Both the position numbers and the translations under genes were made by a program. Below, piece after piece: positions 1 through 9,051 of a DNA stretch of 33,177 bases. The stretch comes from Betaproteobacteria bacterium (GTDB lineage Bacteria; Pseudomonadota; Gammaproteobacteria; Burkholderiales; SG8-41): positions 1-33,177 of the forward strand of contig VGID01000044.1 in NCBI GenBank assembly GCA_016868035.1, in the 5' to 3' direction. Each line of letters begins with the position of its first letter. Positions within the stretch are counted from its first letter, which is position 1. The notes beneath the pieces are model-generated. The model saw only the letters and a program-made list of their open reading frames with translations. It did not search any database and was not told where the DNA came from.

Positions 1-168
1 TAAGCGGTAAGCGGTAAGCGGTAAGCGGTAAGCGGTAAGCGGTAAGCGGTAAGCGGTAAGCGGTAAGCGGTAAGCGGTAAGATTGGACTTGCCTGTTACC
101 GGAAGTTCCCGCTCACCGCTCACTGCTTACGGATGTTCTCCTCACCGCTCACTGCTCACCGCTCACGG
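1..168. repeat. Heptamer hairpin element E1 (GTRAGCG flavour), truncated by window edge
   Basis: Eleven perfect tandem copies of the 7-mer TAAGCGG run from base 1 to 77, followed by a partial copy. After a spacer, the inverted units CCGCTCA, CCGCTCA and CTGCTTA follow at 109-129, and a second inverted block lies at 141-168. Read inward from either side, both arms consist of GTRAGCG units, so they can pair into a long imperfect hairpin. The left arm is far longer and more regular than in the other elements of the window, which suggests recent slippage expansion, and it may continue beyond base 1. The element lies just downstream of the nlpD stop codon. Confidence 0.9.
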
Positions 169-173
169 TTCCA

Positions 174-1106
174 TCAGGCGGGCGGCAGCAGCTTGATCGG
201 GTCAACCGGTTTTCCGAAGCGGCGGATCTCGAAATGGAGCTTCACCTGGTCGGTGTCGGAATCGCCCATCTCGGCGATCTTCTGGCCGCGCGCGACGGTC
301 TGCCCCTCCTTCACCAGCAGCTCGCTGTTGTGCCCGTAGACGCTCAGGAAGGTATTGTTGTGCTTGATGACGATGAGCTTGCCGAAACCGCGGATCCCGG
401 TTCCGCTGAAGATCACGCGTCCCGCGGCGCTGGCCAGCACCGGCTGGCCCATCTTGCCGGCGATGCCGATGCCTTTGAGAGTGGAGCCATCGGAGAAGGC
501 CCCCACGATCTTTCCGCCCGCAGGCCAGGCCCAGTCGATATTCTCGTCGCCGTCCTCGCGCGCCGCCGGCGGACGCGGATCGGCCCTCGCCACCTGCGCC
601 GGGTCCGGTTTCACGCCTGCAAGCTGCGCATAGGCCTTGTCCGAGTACGGTACGCGCACGGCCTGGGGTTGCGTCTTGACGCTCTCGGCGCCGGCGGCCG
701 GCGCCTCCACCGCCTCGCCGAGCGGGCGTCCCTCCACTCCCGGCGCGGTCCTGAGTGGCGCGACGAGCGCGCCCTTCTGCGGCGGCGCCGTCAGCCGCAG
801 CTGTTGGCCGAGCCGGATCATGGCCGGGTTGTCGATCGCGTTCCATGCCGCGAGATCGCGGTAATCAAGGCCATGGTCGAGCGCAATGCTGTAGAGCGTG
901 TCGCCTTTCCTGACGGTGTAGAGCTCGGGACGGGCCTCCGCAGGACGCGGCGCGGGCTTTGCGACGACCGCCGGCTTGGCCGGCACGGCAGGCTTAGGCG
1001 CCGGCGCGCGCTCAACGACCGGGGCGCCGCGCCTTGCCGCACACCCGGCGGCCAGCGCCGTCACGAGGGCGAATATCAGGACGGTTCTCAACGAGGACGG
1101 CGCCAT
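174..1106 (-). CDS. nlpD: Murein hydrolase activator NlpD (LysM + degenerate M23 lipoprotein)
   Basis: A 310-residue outer-membrane lipoprotein. The N-terminus is a lipoprotein signal with lipobox LAAGC near residues 18-22. A proline/alanine-rich linker follows, then a LysM peptidoglycan-binding domain (YTVRKGDTLYSIA, about residues 63-107) and a C-terminal LytM/M23 domain (about 195-308). The first zinc-ligand motif of active M23 peptidases (HxxxD) is replaced by GIGIAGKMG, as expected for NlpD/EnvC-type activators that switch on amidases during septum splitting rather than cut peptidoglycan themselves. The gene follows surE and pcm on the same strand, the usual order, and rpoS would be expected further downstream, outside the window. 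Repeat element E2 ends only five bases upstream of the ATG, and no clear Shine-Dalgarno is visible. Confidence 0.93.
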   Translation of the reverse strand: MAPSSLRTVLIFALVTALAAGCAARRGAPVVERAPAPKPAVPAKPAVVAKPAPRPAEARPELYTVRKGDTLYSIALDHGLDYRDLAAWNAIDNPAMIRLGQQLRLTAPPQKGALVAPLRTAPGVEGRPLGEAVEAPAAGAESVKTQPQAVRVPYSDKAYAQLAGVKPDPAQVARADPRPPAAREDGDENIDWAWPAGGKIVGAFSDGSTLKGIGIAGKMGQPVLASAAGRVIFSGTGIRGFGKLIVIKHNNTFLSVYGHNSELLVKEGQTVARGQKIAEMGDSDTDQVKLHFEIRRFGKPVDPIKLLPPA

Positions 1107-1111
1107 CCAAA

Positions 1112-1188
1112 TTCAAGGTTCCAGGTTCAATGTTCCGGGTTCAAGGTTCAGGCCAGAAGTTCGAACTTTGAACGTTGAACGTTGAACT
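1112..1188. repeat. Heptamer hairpin element E2 (GTTCAAG flavour)
   Basis: The left arm has six degenerate 7-mers (TTCAAGG, TTCCAGG, TTCAATG, TTCCGGG, TTCAAGG, TTCAGGC; 1112-1153). The right arm has the inverted units TTGAACG, TTGAACG and TTGAACT (1168-1188). The element fills nearly all of the gap between pcm (stop at 1202) and the nlpD start (1106), so any signal for nlpD translation or pcm termination must lie in it. Confidence 0.85.
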
Positions 1189-1201
1189 CTCGAACAGGGA
1201 G

Positions 1202-1861
1202 CTAGCCGACGCCGGGGACCAGCGGCACGAACTTCACCTGGTCCATGCGTCGCTCGACATAGCCCTTCTCCGTGCGCTCGATCACGCAAAGCTGCTGTTC
1301 GCCGCGTTTCTCCAGCGGCAAGACCATTCTACCACCGACGCAGATCTGCCCGAGCAGTGCGGCCGGGACTTGAATGGCCGCCGCCGTCATCACGATCGCG
1401 TCGAACGGCGCCAACTCCGGCATCCCCGCGTGTCCGTCACCGTGGCGCAGATGCACGTTGGTGCTGCCCGCTTCGCGCAAATGCTTGCGCGCTTTGCGGA
1501 TGAGCGCGGCGATCCTTTCCATCGAGTACACCTGCCGCGCGAGCCGGGACAGCACCACAGTCTGGTAGCCGCAGCCGGTGCCGATCTCGAGCACCTTCTC
1601 GAATGCCGTGGCCCCGCGCGCGAGCTCGGTCATGCGCGCGACCGTGTGCGGGCTGGAGATCGTCTGTCCGAACCCGAGCGGAAGCGAAATGTCTTCGTAG
1701 GCACGGCTCGCCAGCGCCTCGTCGACGAAAATGTGCCGCGGAACCTCACCCATCACCGCGAGCACGCTCTCGTCCCGTATGCCCTGTGCCCGCAGGCGCT
1801 CGACCATGCGCATGCGGGTGCGCTGCGAAGTCATCCCGATTCCGGTATTCCCGGACGTCAT
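1202..1861 (-). CDS. pcm: Protein-L-isoaspartate O-methyltransferase
   Basis: A 219-residue SAM-dependent methyltransferase that starts repair of isoaspartyl residues in aged proteins. The SAM-binding glycine loop [11 protein letters not shown] lies near residues 80-90, preceded by the family segment [17 protein letters not shown], and the C-terminal half contains [18 protein letters not shown] chose the ATG at 1861 because it overlaps the surE stop codon in an ATGA arrangement, a sign of translational coupling; a GTG three codons earlier is possible. The surE-pcm-nlpD order is the conserved proteobacterial stationary-phase cluster. Length is close to the family norm. Confidence 0.95.
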   Translation of the reverse strand: MTSGNTGIGMTSQRTRMRMVERLRAQGIRDESVLAVMGEVPRHIFVDEALASRAYEDISLPLGFGQTISSPHTVARMTELARGATAFEKVLEIGTGCGYQTVVLSRLARQVYSMERIAALIRKARKHLREAGSTNVHLRHGDGHAGMPELAPFDAIVMTAAAIQVPAALLGQICVGGRMVLPLEKRGEQQLCVIERTEKGYVERRMDQVKFVPLVPGVG

Positions 1862-2598
1862 CGCAGCCACTCGCTCACTGCCGCATGCTGCGAGTATCGC
1901 GTTAGGTCCATCTGCAGCGGCGTGACGGAGGCCCAGTTTTGCGCGACGGCATGGAAGTCCGTTCCCTCCCCCGCGTCCTGCGCCCCTCCCGCCGCCCCCA
2001 CCCAGTAGACCGTCTCTCCGCGGGGCGTCGTTGACTTCACCACCGGCTCGGCCTTGTGCCGCTTGCCGAGGCGGGTCGCCCGCAGCCCGCGCAGCTCACC
2101 GTGCTCCACGTCCGGGACGTTCACGTTGAGCAGCACCGGCTCGCCGAATGGGCGCTTGCGAAACCGCCCGACCAGCCCCACCGCCACGCGTCCCGCCGTG
2201 GAAAAATGCCCGTCGCCCTGCGCCACGAGCGAAATCGCGATGGAGGGAATGCCGAGCAGGAAGCCCTCGGTGGCGGCTGCGACCGTTCCCGAGTAGATCG
2301 TGTCCTCTCCCATGTTCGCGCCATGGTTGATGCCCGAGATCACGATGTCGGGCAGCTGCTTGAGCAGGCCGGTCACGGCGAGGTGGACGCAATCGGTGGG
2401 AGTGCCGTTCACGTAGTAGTAGCCGTTTTGCGCCCGGCGTACGGTGAGCGGCCGGTCCAGCGTCAACGAATTGCTCGATCCGCTGCGGTCACGCTCGGGC
2501 GCGACCACCGTCACGTCCGCGAGCGGGGCGAGCGCCTCGGCCAGCAGCGCGATGCCCGGCGCGAAATAGCCGTCATCGTTGCTGAGCAGGATGCGCAT
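1858..2598 (-). CDS. surE: 5'/3'-nucleotidase SurE
   Basis: A 246-residue metal-dependent nucleoside monophosphate phosphatase. The N-terminal [15 protein letters not shown] carries the SNDDG metal-binding signature. NSLTLDRPL and [10 protein letters not shown] are typical, and [21 protein letters not shown] contains the conserved NxGxN-type active-site segment. LNVNVP occurs in the C-terminal half. The gene is first in surE-pcm-nlpD and overlaps pcm by four bases. A TATAAT-like -10 box lies about 40 bases upstream of the ATG. Confidence 0.96.
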   Translation of the reverse strand: MRILLSNDDGYFAPGIALLAEALAPLADVTVVAPERDRSGSSNSLTLDRPLTVRRAQNGYYYVNGTPTDCVHLAVTGLLKQLPDIVISGINHGANMGEDTIYSGTVAAATEGFLLGIPSIAISLVAQGDGHFSTAGRVAVGLVGRFRKRPFGEPVLLNVNVPDVEHGELRGLRATRLGKRHKAEPVVKSTTPRGETVYWVGAAGGAQDAGEGTDFHAVAQNWASVTPLQMDLTRYSQHAAVSEWLR

Positions 2599-2636
2599 GG
2601 AATGGGGACGATCGCGCGGACGGCTGTGCTGGAAAA

Positions 2637-2642
2637 ATTATA
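2637..2642 (-). promoter_or_regulatory. Possible -10 box for surE
   Basis: The minus strand reads TATAAT at 2642-2637, about 40 bases upstream of the surE ATG in the 163-base gap between surE and the cupin gene. No good -35 hexamer is seen at the expected distance, so the call rests on the -10 box and its position alone. Confidence 0.4.
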
Positions 2643-2761
2643 CACCGCAGCGGGCGCGCTCCCGGCGGCGTCACGGCAGCCACGCTCGCGCCTCGCGCGC
2701 CCGCGCGCTTTCGCGAACCGGCGCGGACGCTCCGTTCTCTCCCGGCGCGCGTGATGACGAT

Positions 2762-3322
2762 TTAGCCCGCGGACCGCACCGCGCCCGATTCTCGCGCGCG
2801 GATATGCTCGATCTGCCCGGTCTTCGCGTCGATGCGCAAGCGGTCGATGCCCTCGAGGTCGGTGCCGGTGATGCGCAGGTAGCGCGAGCCGACGGGGGTC
2901 GCCGTCGAGTGCAGCTCGCGCCCGTAATAGATGCCGGCTTGTCCCGGATTGAGCCGGTACTCCTTGACCGCTTCGAGCGTCGCGCGATCGGGATCGGACC
3001 CGTCGTCGGTGCGCTTCCATTCCGTCATGTCGGTGTACTCGCCCACCTGCGCGTACACCGCCCACGAGTCGCCGTGATCGTGCGGCAATGACTTGCGCGC
3101 GACGTCGAAGCGGTAGGTCATCAGCTCGAAGCCGAGCTTGGGATCCACGTAGATCCGCTTGAGCCCCATCGGTTGCGGGTCGCCGAAATACTTCCCGACG
3201 AACTGCCCGTCCTTGACCAGGCGTTCCATCTGTGCGCGGATTTTCTCGACCTGGGCGCGGCTGTTGCCGGCCTTGAGGATCTCCCGCGTATCGCGGCAAA
3301 ACGCTTCCAGTGTATAGGCCAT
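2762..3322 (-). CDS. Cupin-fold protein, cysteine-dioxygenase-like, function unknown
   Basis: A 186-residue protein with a single cupin domain. The metal-site motif is recognisable as LPHDHGDSWAVYAQVGEY (H-x-H followed by a glutamate, near residues 78-95). A second cupin motif, GIYYGRELHSTATP, supplies a third histidine near residue 136. The N-terminal 60 residues are helical and charged. The layout resembles cysteine-dioxygenase-type cupins, but the substrate cannot be read from the sequence. The start is the ATG at 3322 because AGGGAG lies at a good distance upstream. The gene lies between surE and tRNA-Pro on the same strand. Confidence 0.75.
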   Translation of the reverse strand: MAYTLEAFCRDTREILKAGNSRAQVEKIRAQMERLVKDGQFVGKYFGDPQPMGLKRIYVDPKLGFELMTYRFDVARKSLPHDHGDSWAVYAQVGEYTDMTEWKRTDDGSDPDRATLEAVKEYRLNPGQAGIYYGRELHSTATPVGSRYLRITGTDLEGIDRLRIDAKTGQIEHIRARESGAVRSAG

Positions 3323-3399
3323 GAACGTCTCCCTTGTCTCGCGCCGGATCGGGCTTGACGGCGCCGGCCGGCCGCCGGCGCTCGACGCTGATTCCGGAT

Positions 3400-3476
3400 T
3401 GGTCGGGGCGGTGAGATTTGAACTCACGACCACCGGCACCCCATGCCGGTACGCTACCAGGCTGCGCTACGCCCCG
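3400..3476 (-). tRNA. tRNA-Pro (anticodon GGG)
   Basis: The minus strand gives a complete cloverleaf: acceptor stem CGGGGCG pairing with CGCCCCG, D arm GCGCAGCCTGGTAGCGT, anticodon stem CCGGC/GCCGG with loop ATGGGGT (anticodon GGG), and T-loop GTTCAAATC. The 3' CCA is encoded (3402-3400). It lies downstream of the merR-type gene at the end of the pheST-ihfA run. Confidence 0.97.
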
Positions 3477-3484
3477 AGCCGAAA

Positions 3485-3490
3485 ATTATA
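3485..3490 (-). promoter_or_regulatory. Possible -10 box for tRNA-Pro
   Basis: The minus strand reads TATAAT at 3490-3485, eight bases before the mature tRNA-Pro 5' end, a suitable distance for a tRNA promoter. The -35 region is poor. A tight hairpin, GCGGCG-tgag-CGCCGC (minus strand, 3516-3501), lies where the -35 would be and may end transcription from the upstream merR-type gene. Confidence 0.5.
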
Positions 3491-3544
3491 GCAGAGCACC
3501 GCGGCGCTCACGCCGCGTCCGGAACGCCGAAAGACAGTTGTGCT

Positions 3545-3910
3545 TCAGTTGCGCAGCAGCTCGATGAGGCTCTGGAGCTCCTTGCGCACGTTGGAAAGAG
3601 CGGCGCGGGAACCACGCGCCGCCCTGGATGGCTCGGACGCGGTCTCGTCGAGGCGGTTGCGCGCGCCGCTGATCGTGAAGCCCTGATCGTAGAGCAGCTC
3701 GCGGATGCGGCGGATGAGCAGCACTTCGTGGTGCTGGTAGTAGCGCCGGTTGCCGCGGCGCTTGACGGGTTTCAGCTGGGTAAATTCCTGCTCCCAGTAG
3801 CGCAGCACGTGCGGCTTGACGCCGCACAGCTCGCTCACCTCCCCGATCGTGAAGTAACGCTTGGCCGGGATCGGCGGCAGCTGCGTCTTGCTGCTATGGC
3901 TTGCTTCCAT
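3545..3910 (-). CDS. MerR-family transcriptional regulator (CarD/MlrA-like, pheT-ihfA-linked)
   Basis: A 121-residue DNA-binding protein. The N-terminal winged helix-turn-helix is clear: [26 protein letters not shown] (residues 18-43) followed by wing residues [14 protein letters not shown]. The C-terminal part is a short helix pair without the cysteines of metal-sensing MerR proteins, so the ligand is unknown. The ATG overlaps the end of ihfA by 17 bases, indicating translational coupling. A short MerR-type gene directly after ihfA is a common arrangement in proteobacteria. Confidence 0.9.
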   Translation of the reverse strand: MEASHSSKTQLPPIPAKRYFTIGEVSELCGVKPHVLRYWEQEFTQLKPVKRRGNRRYYQHHEVLLIRRIRELLYDQGFTISGARNRLDETASEPSRAARGSRAALSNVRKELQSLIELLRN

Positions 3911-4196
3911 GGTAGTTCTGTTCCACCATCGCCTTCAGTTTCTGTGATGCGTGGAACGTCACGACCCGGCGCGCCGTGATGGGGATTTCCTCGCCCGTCT
4001 TGGGATTGCGGCCCGGACGCTGAGGCTTGTCGCGTAGCTGGAAGTTGCCGAACCCGGAGAGTTTCACGCCCCGCCCGTTTTCGAGCGCGAGTCGCACCTC
4101 CTCGAAGAATGACTCGACCATGTCCTTCGCCTCGCGCTTGTTGAATCCGACCTTTTCGAACAGCAGGTCCGCGAGTTCGGCTTTGGTTAATGTCAT
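3894..4196 (-). CDS. ihfA: Integration host factor subunit alpha
   Basis: A 100-residue DNA-bending protein of the HU/IHF family. It has the family core [20 protein letters not shown] and the DNA-inserting beta-arm [21 protein letters not shown] chose the start at 4196 ([13 protein letters not shown]) because AAAGGGGAG stands at ideal spacing before it and the result matches IHF-alpha length. An ATG at 4211 overlapping the pheT stop is also present but would add five residues atypical of the family. It is co-transcribed behind pheT. Confidence 0.96.
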   Translation of the reverse strand: MTLTKAELADLLFEKVGFNKREAKDMVESFFEEVRLALENGRGVKLSGFGNFQLRDKPQRPGRNPKTGEEIPITARRVVTFHASQKLKAMVEQNYHGSKP

Positions 4197-4207
4197 GTTC
4201 TCCCCTT

Positions 4208-6562
4208 TCATCGGAGCTTCGCTCCGAATTCCTGCTCCAGCACTTGCATGAGCCGGGCCACCGCGGCTTCCACCTCGGCGTCCGTCAAAGTTTTTCGAGT
4301 ATCCTGAAATAAGACACTGAATGCAAGACTTTTTTTACCCTTTCCTACGCTGACCCCGCGGTACACGTCGAACAGCCCAATCTCGCTTACGATGGCTGGT
4401 TTGTTGCGGCGCAGCACATCGATGGCCCCCTGATAGCTGACATTCGCATCGAGAATTACGGCGAGATCGCGCCGAATCGGCTGGATTTTCGATATCTCGG
4501 TATAGGCCGGGACGCGCCGCCCGCTCACGAAGTCGGACTCCAGCTCGAACAGGACGGGCGCGAACGGTAAATCATACTTCCGCTGCCAGCGCGGATGCAA
4601 TTCCCCGATCCATCCCACCGGCATATTGTCACACAGGAGCCGGGCGCACTTGCCGGGGTGCAGCGCCGGGTGCGGGTGCGGCTCGAACTGCGCGGCGAGC
4701 GGCGCGAGCAGCGCTTCGACATCCCCCTTCACATCGTGAAAGTCCACGTTGCGCCCGGCGCTTCCCCACTGCTCGTGGAGCGCACCGCCGTAGGCGATGC
4801 CGCCCACGCGCACGGGCTGCGCATATTCCGCACCCTGCCCCTGCAGAAAACAACGCCCGATCTCGAACAGCCGCACGCGCGTCTGCTTGCGGCTGACATT
4901 GTAGGCGAGGCAATGGATCAGCCCCCCGGCGAGGCTCGAGCGCATCACGCTCATTTGGCTCACGATCGGGTTGGCGAGGGCGATCGGGGCCGCGTTTCCG
5001 GCAAGGTCGCGCTCCCATTCGCTGTCCACGAAGCTGTAGCTCACGATCTCCTGGTAGTCGCGCGCGGCGAGCAGCCTTCGTATGGACGCAGCATCGCGCC
5101 TCGTTTCAGGCGCCGGAAGCATTTCCGCCGGCGCCGCCGGCATGGCCGCCGGTATCTTGTCGTAGCCGTGGATGCGGGCGATTTCCTCGACCAGGTCCTC
5201 CTCGATCGCGATATCGAAGCGGTAGCTCGGCGGCGTGACCTGGAAGCCGCCATCGCCCTCCCTGAACTCGAAGCGCAGGCGGCGCAGGATCTCGGCTGCC
5301 CGCGCGGGTTCGATGCGGATGCCGAGCAGGCTTTCCGCGCGCGCGAGCCGCAGGCGCACCGGCTCGCGCGCGGGCAGTGCCGCCCGCGCTTCGGCGACCG
5401 GGCCCGCCGTCCCACCACAGATCTCCAGCACGAGCCGTGTGGCCCGCTCGAGCGCAGCGGCAGTGCCGGCGAAATCCACACCGCGCTCGAAGCGGTGCGC
5501 AGATTCCGAGCCAAAACCGAGCAGCCGCGGCTTGCCCGCGATTACCTCCGGCGCGAAGAACGCGCTTTCGAGGAATACGTCGCGCGTCGCGTCGCCCACC
5601 GCCGTATCGAGTCCGCCCATGACGCCGGCAAGCGCCACCGCCTTGCGTTCGTCCGCAATCACCAGGAAGCGCTGGTCGAGCGCGGGCGTTTCGCCGTTCA
5701 GCAGGGTCAACCGCTCGCCGGGAGCCGCGTACCGCACGCGGATGCCGCCTTCGAGACTGCCGGCATCGAACGCATGCAGTGGCTGGCCCAGCTCGAGCAT
5801 GACGTAGTTCGTGATATCAACCAGCACGCTGATCGGCCGGATCCCGCTGCGCGCGAGGCGGCGCGTGATCCGCTCCGGCGTAGGCGCGCTCGGATTGACG
5901 CCGCGCACGATGCGACCGCAGTAGCGCGGGCAGGCATCCGGCGCCACGAGCTCGAACGCGAGGCGGTCCGCAATGGTCGCCGGCACCGGCTCGATGCGCG
6001 GAAGCGCGAGCGCCGCGCCGGTGACCGCCGCCACCTCACGCGCCACGCCGACGAGGCTCAGGCAGTCCCCTCGATTGGGCGTGGGCTTGAGCGTGAGCAG
6101 CTGGTCGTCGAGCTCGAGCACCTGGCGCACGTCGCTCCCCACTCGCGCGTCGCCGTGCAGCACGAGCAATCCTTCCGCTGTCTCCGCCAGCCCGAGATCC
6201 TTCGCCGAGCACAACATCCCGTGCGACTCCACGCCGCGGACGCTCGCAACCTTGATCGCCGCCCCCGGCAGCCTCGCCCCCGCGAGCGCGGTCGGCACCT
6301 TGGTACCGGGCGTCACGTTGGGAGCTCCGCACACGATGGTGAGCGGCTCACCCCCGGTGCTCACTTGGCAGACCGTCAGGCGATCGGCATCGGGATGGCG
6401 CTCGACCTTCAGCACTTCTCCGACGACGACCTTGTCGAATGCGGCGGCCGCGGGTTCGATCAGCTCCACTTCCACGCCGCCCATCGTCAGCATATCGGCC
6501 AGCTCGCGCGTGGACAGCGGCGGGTTGATCAGGGTGCGCAGCCAGTTTTCCGACAGCTTCAT
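4208..6562 (-). CDS. pheT: Phenylalanine--tRNA ligase beta subunit
   Basis: A 784-residue subunit of the (alpha-beta)2 enzyme that charges tRNA-Phe. The tRNA-binding EMAP/OB domain is at residues 39-150 ([23 protein letters not shown]). The B3/B4 editing core follows (about 210-385), then the B5 domain, the catalytic-like core ([13 protein letters not shown]), and a C-terminal ferredoxin-fold anticodon-binding domain ending [15 protein letters not shown]. Length is typical. The gene is separated from pheS only by repeat element E3, and its ATG follows the repeat closely. Confidence 0.97.
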   Translation of the reverse strand: MKLSENWLRTLINPPLSTRELADMLTMGGVEVELIEPAAAAFDKVVVGEVLKVERHPDADRLTVCQVSTGGEPLTIVCGAPNVTPGTKVPTALAGARLPGAAIKVASVRGVESHGMLCSAKDLGLAETAEGLLVLHGDARVGSDVRQVLELDDQLLTLKPTPNRGDCLSLVGVAREVAAVTGAALALPRIEPVPATIADRLAFELVAPDACPRYCGRIVRGVNPSAPTPERITRRLARSGIRPISVLVDITNYVMLELGQPLHAFDAGSLEGGIRVRYAAPGERLTLLNGETPALDQRFLVIADERKAVALAGVMGGLDTAVGDATRDVFLESAFFAPEVIAGKPRLLGFGSESAHRFERGVDFAGTAAALERATRLVLEICGGTAGPVAEARAALPAREPVRLRLARAESLLGIRIEPARAAEILRRLRFEFREGDGGFQVTPPSYRFDIAIEEDLVEEIARIHGYDKIPAAMPAAPAEMLPAPETRRDAASIRRLLAARDYQEIVSYSFVDSEWERDLAGNAAPIALANPIVSQMSVMRSSLAGGLIHCLAYNVSRKQTRVRLFEIGRCFLQGQGAEYAQPVRVGGIAYGGALHEQWGSAGRNVDFHDVKGDVEALLAPLAAQFEPHPHPALHPGKCARLLCDNMPVGWIGELHPRWQRKYDLPFAPVLFELESDFVSGRRVPAYTEISKIQPIRRDLAVILDANVSYQGAIDVLRRNKPAIVSEIGLFDVYRGVSVGKGKKSLAFSVLFQDTRKTLTDAEVEAAVARLMQVLEQEFGAKLR

Positions 6563-6570
6563 GGATTCGG

Positions 6571-6644
6571 AGCCGCCGATAGACGCCGATCGACGCCGAT
6601 GGATCGGGAAAACAGTCTGCGTTTATCTGCGTTCATCTGCGGTC

Positions 6645-6645
<1 letters not shown>
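6571..6645. repeat. Hairpin element E3, 10-mer flavour (CGCMGATNRA)
   Basis: The left arm has three 10-mers, AGCCGCCGAT, AGACGCCGAT and CGACGCCGAT (6571-6600). The right arm has the inverted 10-mers TCTGCGTTTA, TCTGCGTTCA and TCTGCGGTCT (6616-6645). The same unit is used in the outer arms of element E10 near the window end. The element fills the pheS-pheT gap: its right arm touches the pheS stop and its left arm lies eight bases from the pheT ATG. Confidence 0.85.
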
Positions 6646-7731
<1,086 letters not shown>

Positions 7732-8091
7732 TCAGGCGCCGAGGCCGGCCTTGGCCTTCTCCACGAACCGGGTAAACGCCGGTTTGTCGAGCACGGCGAT
7801 ATCGGCGAGCACCTTGCGGTCCACCTCGATCGCGGCCTTTTTCAATCCGTTCATGAAGCGGCTGTAGCTCATGCCGTGCTCGCGCGCCGCGGCATTGATG
7901 CGCGCGATCCACAGCGCGCGGAACTCGCGCTTGCGGTTGCGGCGATCACGGTACGCATACTGCCCCGCGCGCATTACCGCCTGGTTGGCGATGCGGAACA
8001 CCTTCTTCCTGCGGCCACGGTAGCCCTTGGCCCGGCGCAGCACCTTCTTGTGGGCAGCGTGGGCCGTGACCCCGCGTTTTACTCTGGGCAT
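7732..8091 (-). CDS. rplT: 50S ribosomal protein L20
   Basis: A 119-residue large-subunit ribosomal protein needed early in 50S assembly. It starts [24 protein letters not shown], with the basic extended N-terminal arm typical of L20, and continues with [23 protein letters not shown]. It is ten bases downstream of rpmI. In enterobacteria L20 represses translation of the rpmI-rplT messenger by binding the leader; a structured infC-rpmI leader is present here, but its role is inferred. Confidence 0.98.
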   Translation of the reverse strand: MPRVKRGVTAHAAHKKVLRRAKGYRGRRKKVFRIANQAVMRAGQYAYRDRRNRKREFRALWIARINAAAREHGMSYSRFMNGLKKAAIEVDRKVLADIAVLDKPAFTRFVEKAKAGLGA

Positions 8092-8101
8092 GGCGCGCCT
8101 C

Positions 8102-8296
8102 CTAGTACGGCAGCATGGTGCGCACGGCGCGCTTGTCCGCGGCGTGCACGCCAGTGGTTCCGCGCAGGTGCCGCTTGCGCTTGGTGTTCTTCTTGGTGAG
8201 GATGTGGCGCAGGAACGCCTTGCCGCGCTTGATCCCGCCGCCGGCGAGCTTTTTGAAGCGCTTCGCCGCCGCACGCTTGGTCTTCATCTTGGGCAT
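8102..8296 (-). CDS. rpmI: 50S ribosomal protein L35
   Basis: A 64-residue basic ribosomal protein starting [36 protein letters not shown], the L35 signature. The Shine-Dalgarno AAGGGAG lies just upstream of the ATG and directly abuts a perfect 22-base palindrome. It is in the conserved infC-rpmI-rplT order. Confidence 0.98.
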   Translation of the reverse strand: MPKMKTKRAAAKRFKKLAGGGIKRGKAFLRHILTKKNTKRKRHLRGTTGVHAADKRAVRTMLPY

Positions 8297-8310
8297 GATA
8301 ACTCCCTTAG

Positions 8311-8332
8311 AGCCTCTAACATGTTAGAGGCT
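8311..8332. promoter_or_regulatory. Perfect 22-base palindrome beside the rpmI ribosome binding site
   Basis: The two halves, AGCCTCTAACA and its exact complement TGTTAGAGGCT, can fold as a nine-pair stem with a four-base loop. On the coding (minus) strand the hairpin is followed at once by CTAAGGGAG, the rpmI Shine-Dalgarno. On the plus strand it is followed by CTTTTTAG and looks like an intrinsic terminator facing against the genes. Possible roles are an L20-responsive translational operator or a block to antisense transcription; both are inferences. Confidence 0.6.
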
Positions 8333-8345
8333 TTTTAGCCTAGCG

Positions 8346-8384
8346 CCGGGTGCCTGCCTACTCGGCAGGACTTCGGGAACCCGG
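8346..8384. promoter_or_regulatory. Nested stem-loop in the infC-rpmI leader
   Basis: An outer stem CCGGGT/ACCCGG (8346-8351 with 8379-8384) encloses an inner stem CCTGCC/GGCAGG (8353-8358 with 8364-8369). It lies immediately after the infC stop and upstream of the rpmI palindrome. With that palindrome it makes the whole 92-base infC-rpmI spacer highly structured. Confidence 0.5.
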
Positions 8385-8388
8385 ACAA

Positions 8389-9024
8389 CTACTTCTTCTC
8401 GGTCTCGGCCACGACTTCCGCCCTGGCCTTCTGGGTGGCCGCCTTCGCAGGCGCCGCCGCTTTCTTCGCCGCGGCCGCCTTGTCTGGCGCGCGCCGAGGT
8501 GCTTTACCGACCTTCTTGGGCGCCAGCACCATGATCAGCTGCCGCCCTTCCATCTTCGGGTACTGCTCGACCGTGCTGTAGGGCGCCAGCTCCGTCTTCA
8601 CCCGCTCGATCAGCCGCATCCCCAGCTCCTGATGGGCCATCTCGCGTCCCCGGTATCGCAACGTCACCTTCGCCTTGTCCCCTTCCTCGAGAAAGCGGAC
8701 CAGGTTGCGCAGCTTGATCCGGTAATCGCCCTCGTCCGTGCCGGGGCGGAACTTGACCTCCTTGACGACGACCTGCTTCTGCTTGAGCTTGGCCTCGTGC
8801 CGCTTCTTGCTCTCACGGTACTTGTACTTTCCGTAGTCCATGATGCGGCACACGGGCGGTGCTGCCGTGGGCGCGATCTCGACGAGGTCGAGCTCGGCTT
8901 CCTCTGCAAGCTTGTTCGCCGCAGCCAGGCTGAGAACGCCGATCTGCTCGCCGTTTGCGCCGATGACCCGGATCTCGGGCGCGGTGATCTCGCCGTTGAT
9001 CCGGGCTTCCTTGTCCTGAGCTAT
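8389..9024 (-). CDS. infC: Translation initiation factor IF-3 with ATA start codon
   Basis: A 211-residue IF-3, which binds the 30S subunit and proofreads the start codon. The N-domain begins [21 protein letters not shown] and continues to [14 protein letters not shown]. The C-domain contains [32 protein letters not shown] and ends the conserved part at VLAPKK. About 35 lysine/alanine-rich residues follow, longer than the E. coli protein. There is no ATG in the N-terminal region. The family N-terminus begins directly after an ATA codon at 9024-9022, with GGGGGG seven bases before it. Rare start codons in infC allow IF-3 to repress its own synthesis (AUU in E. coli), so ATA is plausible. A GTG would cut off the N-domain. 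Confidence 0.92.
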   Translation of the reverse strand: MAQDKEARINGEITAPEIRVIGANGEQIGVLSLAAANKLAEEAELDLVEIAPTAAPPVCRIMDYGKYKYRESKKRHEAKLKQKQVVVKEVKFRPGTDEGDYRIKLRNLVRFLEEGDKAKVTLRYRGREMAHQELGMRLIERVKTELAPYSTVEQYPKMEGRQLIMVLAPKKVGKAPRRAPDKAAAAKKAAAPAKAATQKARAEVVAETEKK

Positions 9025-9051
9025 AAAAAAACCCCCCGTGTCTCGTGACTC

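Noticed and set aside
1-77. CRISPR-like or telomere-like array
   Set aside because: The repeats are contiguous 7-mers without spacers and are followed by their inverted form; no cas genes are present.
8311-8338. Intrinsic terminator for a plus-strand gene
   Set aside because: No plus-strand gene ends here; all genes nearby are on the minus strand. Listed instead as a regulatory palindrome with uncertain role.
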